Source of the DNA: JAVBMJ01 sp031552535
GTDB lineage: Bacteria > Bacteroidota > Bacteroidia > Bacteroidales > Rikenellaceae
Direction: 5' to 3'
Length of the DNA: 46,713 bases
Assembly (NCBI GenBank): GCA_031552535.1
Contig: JAVBMJ010000003.1
Location: forward strand, 1-46,713
Shown here: positions 35,315 to 42,956 of the stretch, piece after piece
Layout of the letters: every line of letters starts with the position of its first letter
Position numbering within the stretch: position 1 is the stretch's first letter
Notes under the pieces: generated by a model
Databases searched by the model: none
Told to the model about the DNA's origin: nothing
What the model saw: the letters and a program-made list of their open reading frames with translations, nothing else
Translations under genes and position numbers: made by a program

Positions 35315-36379
35315 ATGACTAAAAAGTACAGGGTCAAGGATATTGCGGAGCTTGCCGGCGTTTCGGCGGGCACGGTCGACCGCGTCCTGCACAACCGTGG
35401 CGACGTCTCTGAAGAGAGCCGCGCCAAAGTGGAACAGACGCTGGAGAGCATCAATTACCAGCCAAACATACACCGTTCGTCGATAGGCGTAAAACGGAAG
35501 TACCGTCTGCTGGCGGTGTTGCCGCAATTTGTCCACGGCGAATACTGGGAGCAGATAGAAAACGGCATCAGAAAGGCCATTTACGAATTCTCGCATCTCA
35601 ACCTTAATATCGAGGTGTTATATTACGACCAGTTCGACCTTTTCTCGTGCCGCAGCACATTCTCCGAGGCGGCAAAGAAAGATGTAGATGCGATGATCGT
35701 AGGACCGACGTTCCACGATGAGACAATGCACTTCACGAATATACTGAGCAGTAAAGGCATACCTTATGTATTCGTCGACGTGATGGTCGACAACACCGAT
35801 CCGCTCGCATTCTATGGCCCCGACTCTTTCGCTTCGGGGTACGTAGAGGCACGGTTGCTGTTGAGTATCATTGAAAGGGGGGCGGATATAGCCCTGTTCC
35901 AGGCACGGAGGGTGGGCGACGAAAGTTCGACGCAGGTCATAGCACGCAAATACGGCTTCATGGCCTACCTGAAAGACCATTCGCCCGACACAAAGGTAGC
36001 TTACGGGTATTACTACAACTCCGACCCGGCCCGCAGTTGGGAAGCAATGGATAAATTTTTTGCGGAAAACCCCAATATCGGAGGAGGCGTGGTATTTAAT
36101 TCGCGGGCCTACATCGTATCGGGGTATTTCAGGGAGAAGGGAATAAAGAACATCAGGCTGGTAGGATGTGCCACGATTCCGCGCAACGTCGAAGACCTCA
36201 GGGCCGGATACATCGATTGCCTTATAGCGGAACGCCCCGAGTACCAGGGGTATATGGCCGTAAAAGCCACGCTGGAATACCTGCTCTACAACAAACAACC
36301 CACCCTGTTGAACTTCACGCCTATAGACATACTCATCAAGGAGAATATCGACTGTTATATCAACACAGAGATGGCCTGA
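35315..36379 (+). CDS. LacI-family transcriptional regulator
   Basis: A 354-residue DNA-binding repressor or activator. The N-terminal helix-turn-helix covers residues 5-27 (VKDIAELAGVSAGTVDRV), followed by the hinge region LHNRGDVSEES and SINYQPN. Residues 60-350 form a periplasmic-binding-protein-like ligand domain (YRLLAVLPQFVHGEYWEQIENG and DAMIVGPTF). The ligand is probably a breakdown product of the glycan. The likely operator is the palindrome at 31983-31994 in the divergent promoter region. Its own promoter is at 35276-35306. The last gene of the locus, convergent with the phosphoesterase. Confidence 0.92.
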   Translation: MTKKYRVKDIAELAGVSAGTVDRVLHNRGDVSEESRAKVEQTLESINYQPNIHRSSIGVKRKYRLLAVLPQFVHGEYWEQIENGIRKAIYEFSHLNLNIEVLYYDQFDLFSCRSTFSEAAKKDVDAMIVGPTFHDETMHFTNILSSKGIPYVFVDVMVDNTDPLAFYGPDSFASGYVEARLLLSIIERGADIALFQARRVGDESSTQVIARKYGFMAYLKDHSPDTKVAYGYYYNSDPARSWEAMDKFFAENPNIGGGVVFNSRAYIVSGYFREKGIKNIRLVGCATIPRNVEDLRAGYIDCLIAERPEYQGYMAVKATLEYLLYNKQPTLLNFTPIDILIKENIDCYINTEMA

Positions 36380-36450
36380 AACAGGTTTGGCTGCGAAAAG
36401 CGGAATTTATTCCCTTGAAACTGTCCGGCAAAGCGGCAGACATAGCGGAG

Positions 36451-37578
36451 TTATGGCCGGTACACATCGCTGAGAACCCACTCGTCACACGGTTCGACAG
36501 AGAATCCCGCATAGAAACGCATCACCAACTTTCCGCTTTCGGTCGATATGACTCCATATCCGGCCCTGCTGTCACCGGAGTAACTCTCAATGAATGCCGC
36601 CTCGCGGGCAAGTATCTTACGGCGCCGGTCGTTGGTAGACGGTTGCCACTTTTCATCGAACGATTTCGTTCCCGGGAAACAGGTCGAGACTTTCGCATCC
36701 GAAGGCGTGGCATCGGCCGATACCACACTGTTGAACATTATCTGCACCACGGGCCCCGATGAAGTGCGCCGTACGATCTTCGAGTATTTATGAAGATGGG
36801 CGCACAGCACAGTAACTTCATAACGGGCCAACAAGTCGAGCAACTCACTCCGCAAGCTGTCGGCCACGGCATCGGGCAACGGACGGCGAATGCCGGCAAA
36901 AAGATGCCAGCAGCGCTCCGTCACGGGAATCACAGGCTGGTGGGTCAGCAGGAATTTATACTTTGCCTGCGACGCTGGTAATTCGCGCCTGAGGAAATCC
37001 AATATGTCGCTTTCGGGACGCATCCGGTCGGGACTGAAAAATTGGTCCAGCGCAAAGAACTGGAAATCACCACCCGACGACCATGTATACATACTTTCGT
37101 CGGTACGGCACCCTATCTGCCTCTCCACAAAAGGCTCCACTACTTCGCGCCACGCCTCGGGTTGACCGGGGCTCGCGCTGACATCGTGGTTCCCCTTGAC
37201 TACGAGCCACGGCGCGGCGACTCCGCTGTCGTAGAGCATATCGACGGCATGGCGCGCCATGTTGCGCGACAGGCGGTCGTTACCCGCGACGCCCTGCATC
37301 AGGTCGCCCAATTGCACCACCGCCACTATTTCCGGCTCACCGGCCACAGTACGCTCCCTGACCGCCTCCAGCAGTTTAGGCATGTATGCAGCCGTGTAAT
37401 AAGGATACTCCTTTGTTATCTGTGCGAAGTCCTGCGGGCGTGTACGCACATAATCCATATCATGATCCTCGAAACGGTCTATATGAAGGTCGCCCAACAC
37501 CACAAACCCTTTACCCTGTCCCCGCAGGCCGGCACATGCAACAGCCAAAAACAACAAAAGCGTAACGAATTTTTTCAT
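36451..37578 (-). CDS. Exported calcineurin-like metallophosphoesterase
   Basis: A 375-residue protein. The ATG at 37578 starts a signal peptide (MKKFVTLLLFLAVACAGLRG), so the 12 codons before it are not used. Metal-binding motifs are in order: GDLHIDRF, GDLMQG, GNHDVS, LTHQPV and CAHLHKYS (where GHxH is usual, so Gly is Ala). These residues fit a two-metal phosphodiesterase, most likely periplasmic. The substrate is unknown. It faces the lacI-type gene tail to tail, with a 71-base gap that holds no hairpin I could see. No promoter box was found in the 124-base upstream gap. Confidence 0.85.
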   Translation of the reverse strand: MKKFVTLLLFLAVACAGLRGQGKGFVVLGDLHIDRFEDHDMDYVRTRPQDFAQITKEYPYYTAAYMPKLLEAVRERTVAGEPEIVAVVQLGDLMQGVAGNDRLSRNMARHAVDMLYDSGVAAPWLVVKGNHDVSASPGQPEAWREVVEPFVERQIGCRTDESMYTWSSGGDFQFFALDQFFSPDRMRPESDILDFLRRELPASQAKYKFLLTHQPVIPVTERCWHLFAGIRRPLPDAVADSLRSELLDLLARYEVTVLCAHLHKYSKIVRRTSSGPVVQIMFNSVVSADATPSDAKVSTCFPGTKSFDEKWQPSTNDRRRKILAREAAFIESYSGDSRAGYGVISTESGKLVMRFYAGFSVEPCDEWVLSDVYRP

Positions 37579-37702
37579 AAACGGACTTTTAATGGTAGCG
37601 ATATGTAAAATCATATAAACCTTATTTTTGCCTCAATGCGATCCGCACGGGCATCAAGTGGTGTAATAGCAATAACTGTAAGAAACTGTCTAAAAACAAA
37701 CA

Positions 37703-39256
37703 TCAATGGCAGTATGCCGCCACATGCACGGCGGCAGTTTCCCCATCCATGGCCGCCGACAGTATACCGCCGGCATACCCGGCTCCCTCGCCTGCCGGGA
37801 ACAACCCTTCCACCGAAGGATTCATTCCCGTACCTGAATCGCGAAGAATCCTTACAGGCGACGAGGTTCGCGATTCCACTCCCGCGACAAGCGCCTCGCC
37901 GGTCATAAATCCCCGCATCTTCGTACCGAAACTAAGAAATCCCCCCCGCAGGCTGTCGAAAATGAAAGGCGGCATCCACTCCGGAAAATTACTGCTGCAC
38001 AGCCCCGGAATGTATGACGAACCGGGAAGCGAAGCCGACCGCCGGCGCGACACGAAGTCGTCCAAACGTTGCGCCGGAGCTTTCACCCCTGTTCCGGCCG
38101 CCTCGCGTGCGGCCCGTTCCAGCTGCTGACGAAGGCGCATGGCGGCCAGCGGGCCATGTCCGGATACCAGATGAGCATAATCTCCCGGGCGTATCTCGGT
38201 GACTATACCCGAGTTGGCATACGGAGAGTTACGTGCCGACGGCGACATGCCGTTCACCACACACCCGTCGGGCGAAGTCATGGCCGGGACTATAAATCCC
38301 CCCGGACACATGCAGAACGAATAGACGCCGCGGCCCCCGATCTGCGAAACCAGACTATATGCCGCCGCGGGCAGATACGGTCCCCGTTCGGGCGTATGGT
38401 ATTGTATCGAGTCGATAAGCCCCTGCGGATGTTCCACACGGACACCCATTGCGAAAGGCTTGGCCTCAAGTGCCACCCCCTCGCGGTGGAGCATCTCGTA
38501 TAGATCGTCGGGCGAATGGCCCGTGGCAAGAATCACAGCAGCCCCCTCGAACAGGTCACCGCCACAGCGGACGCCCGTTATCCTGTCTCCGGCAATTTCG
38601 AGTCCGGTCACACGCCGGTTGAAATAAAATTCTCCGCCACACGAGACGATAGTCCGCCTTATGTTAGATATGATGCGTGGCAGCGCGTCGCTGCCAATAT
38701 GTGGATGCGATTCGTAGAGTATCTCCGGCGACGCTCCATGGTGCACAAGAAGTTCCATAGCGCGACGGTTGTCACCCCGTTTTTTCGACCTGGTAAATAA
38801 TTTTCCGTCGGAGAAAGTGCCCGCGCCTCCCTCGCCATAAGCGTAATTCGAATCGGCATCCAGGGTTATGCCACGGTTAAGCTGTGCGATGTCGCGTTTT
38901 CGATCCTGCACCTCTTTCCCGCGCTCGACAATAATGGGACGCAACCCCGACTCGATGAGTTTCAACGCTGCGAACAATCCCGCCGGCCCCGACCCTACTA
39001 TGATCACAGGCGTGCGCCCCGAAACATCTGAAAAATCGAATCCGGCTGGCGTCGGCACCACCTCTCCGGCAGAGAATAACTCCACTGTCAGGTTTACTTT
39101 TACAGCCCGGCTGCGGGCGTCGACCGTACGGCGTATTATGCGGCAACGGATCGCTTCGCCTTTTCCAATTCCAGCCCTTTTCTCAGCAACAGCCATATAC
39201 GAACTCTCATCCGAAGCCTGCCCGGGAGAGAGGACGAGCGTAATTTCTTTCGGCAT
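37703..39256 (-). CDS. FAD-dependent dehydrogenase of the COG2509 type
   Basis: A protein of 517 residues. The ATG at 39256 (MPKEITLVLSPGQASDESSY) is the likely start. A 118-codon in-frame extension upstream overlaps the divergent glycosyltransferase gene and its promoter, and does not look coding. The dinucleotide-binding motif VIIVGSGPAGLFAALKLIESG lies about residue 90, after a basic N-terminal part. ATGHSPDDLYEML and FAAGEGAGYAGGILSAA-like PAGEGAGYAGGILSAAMDG are the second and third FAD contacts. The protein is a predicted flavoprotein of unknown substrate. Divergent from the glycosyltransferase gene across 63 bases. Confidence 0.87.
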   Translation of the reverse strand: MPKEITLVLSPGQASDESSYMAVAEKRAGIGKGEAIRCRIIRRTVDARSRAVKVNLTVELFSAGEVVPTPAGFDFSDVSGRTPVIIVGSGPAGLFAALKLIESGLRPIIVERGKEVQDRKRDIAQLNRGITLDADSNYAYGEGGAGTFSDGKLFTRSKKRGDNRRAMELLVHHGASPEILYESHPHIGSDALPRIISNIRRTIVSCGGEFYFNRRVTGLEIAGDRITGVRCGGDLFEGAAVILATGHSPDDLYEMLHREGVALEAKPFAMGVRVEHPQGLIDSIQYHTPERGPYLPAAAYSLVSQIGGRGVYSFCMCPGGFIVPAMTSPDGCVVNGMSPSARNSPYANSGIVTEIRPGDYAHLVSGHGPLAAMRLRQQLERAAREAAGTGVKAPAQRLDDFVSRRRSASLPGSSYIPGLCSSNFPEWMPPFIFDSLRGGFLSFGTKMRGFMTGEALVAGVESRTSSPVRILRDSGTGMNPSVEGLFPAGEGAGYAGGILSAAMDGETAAVHVAAYCH

Positions 39257-39267
39257 AGTGGGGTGTG

Positions 39268-39297
39268 TTGTAATCTCGCGTAAAATTACTACTTTTG
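39268..39297 (+). promoter_or_regulatory. Promoter of the glycosyltransferase-pyrC operon
   Basis: TTG (39268-39270), 19 bases, then TACTTTTG (39290-39297), 23 bases upstream of the start at 39320. A clean -33/-7 match. Confidence 0.7.
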
Positions 39298-39319
39298 TCG
39301 GGATATATGGTCGTTCGGA

Positions 39320-40036
39320 ATGCGGAAAATAGTAATCATACCCACTTACAACGAAAAGGAGAACGTGTCGGCAATAATCGACAAGGTGTTTTCGTTGCCC
39401 GAACCATTCGATATCCTTATCGTCGACGACAACTCCCCGGACGGTACTGCCGGTATAGTACGCAGTCACCTTGAAGAGTTTCGCGGCAGGTTGCACCTTA
39501 AAGAAAGGGAAGGCAAATTGGGGCTTGGGACGGCTTATATAACCGGTTTCAGGTGGGCGCTCGAAAAGGGGTATGATTATATTTTCGAGATGGACGCCGA
39601 TTTTTCGCACAATCCCGACGATTTGTTGCGCATATACCGTGCGGCGCTCGAAGGAGCCGATATGGTAGTCGGGTCGCGCTACATTACGGGGGTCAACGTC
39701 GTCAACTGGCCGATGCGCAGGTTACTGATGTCATTCTTTGCTTCGAGATTTGTTCATTTCGTAACCAGGATGCCTGTGCGCGATGCAACTGCAGGGTTTG
39801 TGTGTTATTCGCGGGAAGTATTGGAGCGTATAGATCTCGACAAGGTGCAAATGAAGGGTTATGGTTTCCAGATCGAAATGAAATATACGACCTGGAAATT
39901 GGGATTCAAGATAAAGGAAGTATCTATAATATTCATAGAGAGAGTTATGGGTACTTCCAAGATGGCCAGTTCTATATTTGGGGAGGCCTTTTGGGGTGTA
40001 CTAAAACTTCGTTTCAGAAATATTAAAGGCAAATAG
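39320..40036 (+). CDS. Polyprenol-phosphate mannosyltransferase (DPM1-like, GT2)
   Basis: A 238-residue family 2 glycosyltransferase. Motifs are IIPTYNEKENV at the N-terminus, the nucleotide-binding VDDNSPDGT, the metal-binding DADFSH and MKGYGFQIEMKY. Length and motifs fit dolichyl or polyprenyl-phosphate mannose synthases of the short, soluble or membrane-associated type; other sugars are possible. Such donors serve membrane glycan or protein glycosylation, which Bacteroidota use for surface proteins. The pyrC gene starts 4 bases after the stop, so the two form an operon. Confidence 0.9.
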   Translation: MRKIVIIPTYNEKENVSAIIDKVFSLPEPFDILIVDDNSPDGTAGIVRSHLEEFRGRLHLKEREGKLGLGTAYITGFRWALEKGYDYIFEMDADFSHNPDDLLRIYRAALEGADMVVGSRYITGVNVVNWPMRRLLMSFFASRFVHFVTRMPVRDATAGFVCYSREVLERIDLDKVQMKGYGFQIEMKYTTWKLGFKIKEVSIIFIERVMGTSKMASSIFGEAFWGVLKLRFRNIKGK

Positions 40037-40039
40037 AAA

Positions 40040-41377
40040 ATGGCTGACAAACTTATTTACGGAGGCACTCTCATCAACGAAGGCGAAACGTGGCGCGGAT
40101 ATATAATAATAAGCGGAGAGCGGATCAAGGAAGTTGGCAGGGGAGATTATCCGGGTGAGTTCGAAGGCGAGGTGATCGATGTTAGCGGGATGCTCGTTAT
40201 CCCTGGCGTTATCGACGACCATGTACACTTCCGTCAGCCGGGTCTTACCCATAAGGGTGACATCGGCACGGAGTCGGCGGCAGGCCTTGCGGGAGGGGTG
40301 ACATCCTATATGGAGATGCCTAACACCAAGCCGGCTACTACATCGATAGAGATGCTCAACCGCAAATACGAGTTGGGCGAAGAGTGGTCTTTGACCAACT
40401 ATGCCTTCTATTTCGGTGCGACGAACGACAATATAGACGAAATCGCCCGGCTCGACCCGCGCAAGGTGTGCGGGGTAAAGGTTTTCCTTGGCTCTTCGAC
40501 CGGCAATATGCTGGTGGACAACAAGGAAACCCTCGCCCGTATATTTGCCGAAAGTCCGGTGCCGGTAGTAGCCCATTGCGAGGATGAGGATATAATCAGG
40601 CAGAATATCAGCAACTATAAAACGGCTGCCGGTGCGGTGGTGCCTCCCAGGATGCACTACATGTTCCGTTCGGCCGAGGCGTGCTACCGTTCCTCTGCGA
40701 TGGCGGTGGAACTAGCCGACAAATATGGCGCCGACCTGCATGTACTGCACATCAGCACAGCGCAGGAGTTATCGCTGTTTTCACCGGGTCCGTTGGAGGG
40801 GAAGAAGATAACCAGCGAGGTGTGCGTACCACACCTGTGGTATTCGATGGAGGATTATGCCGTCAAGGGTAATCTCATAAAGTGTAACCCTTCGATCAAG
40901 GAGGCCTCAGACCGCGACGCTTTGCGCAAAGCGGTGGCTAACGACGATATAGACATAGTGGCTACCGACCATGCCCCGCATATACTGGCCGAAAAGTCGT
41001 GGGCATATTGGGAATGCCCGTCGGGTATGCCCACCATACAGCATTCGTTGCCTGCGATGATGGAATTATCGAACCACGGAATTTTTCCGCTCCACAAAGT
41101 CATAGAAAAGATGTGCCATGCTCCGGCGGTGAGATTCCGTATCAAAGACCGTGGATTCCTGCGTCCGGGATATTATGCCGACATCGCTGTGGTGGCGCAG
41201 GACGCCCCTTGGTTCGTGGGGCGCGATAATATTATGTATAAATGCGGCTGGGCACCGATGGAAGGCATGATATTCACAGACAGTATTGTTTACACGATCA
41301 TCAACGGCACGGTTGTATTCCGGCGCGGCGAAATAGCTTTCGGGCACCGGGGCATACCGCTCGTGTTCGACCGTTAG
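40040..41377 (+). CDS. pyrC: Dihydroorotase
   Basis: A 445-residue amidohydrolase for de novo pyrimidine synthesis (carbamoyl-aspartate to dihydroorotate). The metal-binding landmarks of the family are visible: HVHFRQPG (HxH), the Lys in GVKVFLGSSTGNMLV, HCEDE, LHVLHIST and the catalytic Asp in TDHAPH. The length matches the class I type (about 430-450 residues). It begins 4 bases after the stop of the glycosyltransferase gene. Other amidohydrolases (allantoinase, hydantoinase) share these features, but the Bacteroidota gene pair and motifs favour dihydroorotase. Confidence 0.92.
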   Translation: MADKLIYGGTLINEGETWRGYIIISGERIKEVGRGDYPGEFEGEVIDVSGMLVIPGVIDDHVHFRQPGLTHKGDIGTESAAGLAGGVTSYMEMPNTKPATTSIEMLNRKYELGEEWSLTNYAFYFGATNDNIDEIARLDPRKVCGVKVFLGSSTGNMLVDNKETLARIFAESPVPVVAHCEDEDIIRQNISNYKTAAGAVVPPRMHYMFRSAEACYRSSAMAVELADKYGADLHVLHISTAQELSLFSPGPLEGKKITSEVCVPHLWYSMEDYAVKGNLIKCNPSIKEASDRDALRKAVANDDIDIVATDHAPHILAEKSWAYWECPSGMPTIQHSLPAMMELSNHGIFPLHKVIEKMCHAPAVRFRIKDRGFLRPGYYADIAVVAQDAPWFVGRDNIMYKCGWAPMEGMIFTDSIVYTIINGTVVFRRGEIAFGHRGIPLVFDR

Positions 41378-41423
41378 AAGGATACGACAGACGTATATGC
41401 CGGATATAGCGGCACTTAATTGT

Positions 41424-41507
41424 AAAGAGCCTGTCTCAATTTGAACTGCCCCCCCAGAAGTTTTTGTCCAACTTTTTGGGGGCGGTTCAAATTGAGACAG
41501 GCTCTTT
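41424..41507. repeat. Long imperfect inverted repeat, terminator or MITE-like
   Basis: Arms 41424-41453 and 41478-41507 are complementary over 30 bases with a single wobble. The arm begins AAAGAGCCTGTCTCAA and ends in a C-run against a G-run. The element is followed by TTTTTA-type sequence. It may be the bidirectional terminator of pyrC, but its length also suits a small non-autonomous element. Confidence 0.6.
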
Positions 41508-41643
41508 TTATTCGGACTCCCCTCGGAGAAAATTTTCAAATACGCGGTTTAATACGCGATTCTCAGGGGGTCAGATTTCGTTTTGAGACATATTCTTCGC
41601 CGGACGGCATGCGCGCATGTAGCGGCCAACCAATAATGTATAC

Positions 41644-41682
41644 AAAGTCCAATAAATTCTGTGTAAGAATTTATTGGACTTT
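41644..41682. terminator. Perfect 17-bp hairpin before the convergent genes
   Basis: AAAGTCCAATAAATTCT, loop GTGTA, AGAATTTATTGGACTTT: perfect stem with A/T-rich ends, 113 bases from the stop of the hypothetical gene that follows on the minus strand. A likely bidirectional terminator. Confidence 0.75.
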
Positions 41683-41794
41683 ATATGACAAACGACAGCC
41701 TCTATCAGCTCAGCGACCTATCTTCACAAGATCGAGTCTGCGCAGATCCGCGCAATGGCACCGAAAAGGTGTCGCAAAAGACATCGCAACCGCC

Positions 41795-42304
41795 TTAAAA
41801 CCGATAACTCAGCCCTATGCCCGACGAGGTGCTGCCGAACGTGAGTTGCGATAAGGATGGCGACCCCATACCACTGTTATACAGCACCACCGCCGACTTC
41901 TCCTTCTTCTGGGCCAGTACCCCCATGATGACACCTAATGCCGTACCGGCCGTGCCCACAGAAATCAGCACCGCATCGCCGCGCCCGTTTATAAGATCGG
42001 CGATACTCCACCCGAACACGAACGCCGACGGGAGCCCCACAACCCAATAAGCCGTGCGGTAATTAAGTGCCCTGTTATACTCGGCAAGGGCGTCGGGATT
42101 GGAAACCATTATATCCTTAACCTCCTTGGGAGACAACTTTATATTGTTTGAATATACCCCGAAGTTACCTACACGCGTCTCAAGTACCACGTCATTGTTT
42201 TCGAACGCCGGATCGATCAATTCATCGGCAGTAACACCCGGTGTCTGCGACAAAGCCGGGATTGAGAGCAATAAAAGAGCAATAACAAGAATGTGGTTTT
42301 TCAT
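41795..42304 (-). CDS. Hypothetical exported protein in the tdk operon
   Basis: A 169-residue protein that I do not recognise. It has a signal peptide (MKNHILVIALLLLSIPALSQ). Two hydrophobic segments follow: AYWVVGLPSAFVFGWSIADLI and AVLISVGTAGTALGVIMGVLA. The end is LTFGSTSSGIGLSYRF, whose terminal aromatic residue resembles an outer-membrane beta-strand. An LSPKEVKDIM stretch before the first hydrophobic segment resembles short Bacteroidota hypothetical membrane proteins. It begins 4 bases after the stop of tdk, so it is co-transcribed with a nucleoside-salvage gene, with no known link. Confidence 0.75.
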   Translation of the reverse strand: MKNHILVIALLLLSIPALSQTPGVTADELIDPAFENNDVVLETRVGNFGVYSNNIKLSPKEVKDIMVSNPDALAEYNRALNYRTAYWVVGLPSAFVFGWSIADLINGRGDAVLISVGTAGTALGVIMGVLAQKKEKSAVVLYNSGMGSPSLSQLTFGSTSSGIGLSYRF

Positions 42305-42307
42305 AAA

Positions 42308-42889
42308 TTATCTATTCAATTTTAGTTCTTTAGCTGCATTGAAACAGTGGCGGCAAATCGGTTCGTAAATATCTTTCTCGCCCAACACCACCAAACGGTC
42401 ACTACCGGTAAGCCTGTGCGAGTGGTGCGCCAGGTTGCCGCAACGCACACAAATTGCATGCACCTTGGTGACATATTCCGCTGTAGCCATAAGCGACGGC
42501 ATAGGACCGAAAGGATTACCCAGATAGTCCATATCCAGGCCTGCGATGATAACCCTTACTCCGTTGTCGGCCAACTGCCGGCACACGCCCACAAGGTTTA
42601 TATCGAAAAACTGCGCCTCGTCGATACCCACGACATCCACATCACCCGACAGCAACATTATATTGCCCGACGAATCGACGGGCGTACAGCGTATCGCGTT
42701 GGAGTCATGCGAGACCACATCCTCCGCCGAGTAGCGCACATCCATCTGAGGCTTGAATATCTCCACCTTCTGGTTGGCAAACTGCGCACGCTTCAGGCGG
42801 CGTATCAACTCCTCGGTTTTACCCGAAAACATCGACCCGCAAATAATTTCGATCCACCCCGACCGGCTCGCATTCTCCAAAAACATCAC
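42308..42889 (-). CDS. tdk: Thymidine kinase
   Basis: A 193-residue type II thymidine kinase for salvage of deoxythymidine. The Walker A motif GSMFSGKT is at residues 18-25, the DEAQFF motif (Walker B) follows in the middle, and the C-terminal zinc ribbon shows CVRC and CRHC. The start could be either Met1 or Met2 (42889 or 42886). A promoter on the minus strand lies at 42907-42937. The hypothetical exported gene follows 3 bases after the stop. Confidence 0.95.
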   Translation of the reverse strand: MMFLENASRSGWIEIICGSMFSGKTEELIRRLKRAQFANQKVEIFKPQMDVRYSAEDVVSHDSNAIRCTPVDSSGNIMLLSGDVDVVGIDEAQFFDINLVGVCRQLADNGVRVIIAGLDMDYLGNPFGPMPSLMATAEYVTKVHAICVRCGNLAHHSHRLTGSDRLVVLGEKDIYEPICRHCFNAAKELKLNR

Positions 42890-42906
42890 TCAACCTATTT
42901 ATACCA

Positions 42907-42937
42907 CAAAACTACTACTATCCCTCAAATATCACAA
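42907..42937 (-). promoter_or_regulatory. Promoter of tdk
   Basis: The minus strand shows TTG (42937-42935), 20 bases, then TAGTTTTG (42914-42907), 18 bases upstream of the tdk start. It lies in the 67-base gap after mutS. Confidence 0.6.
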
Positions 42938-42956
42938 CTATACAACCGTACAAATT

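Larger units (their letters stand above)
41378..41794. other. Convergent intergenic region with two hairpins
   Basis: A 417-base stretch between convergent genes. It contains a long imperfect hairpin (41424-41507) and a perfect 17-bp hairpin (41644-41682). The remainder (41510-41640 and 41683-41794) shows no supported gene. Confidence 0.7.

Noticed and set aside
39257..39610. N-terminal extension of 118 residues for the FAD-dependent dehydrogenase
   Set aside because: It would overlap the glycosyltransferase gene and its promoter. The protein family starts near MPKEITLVL, so the ATG at 39256 is used.
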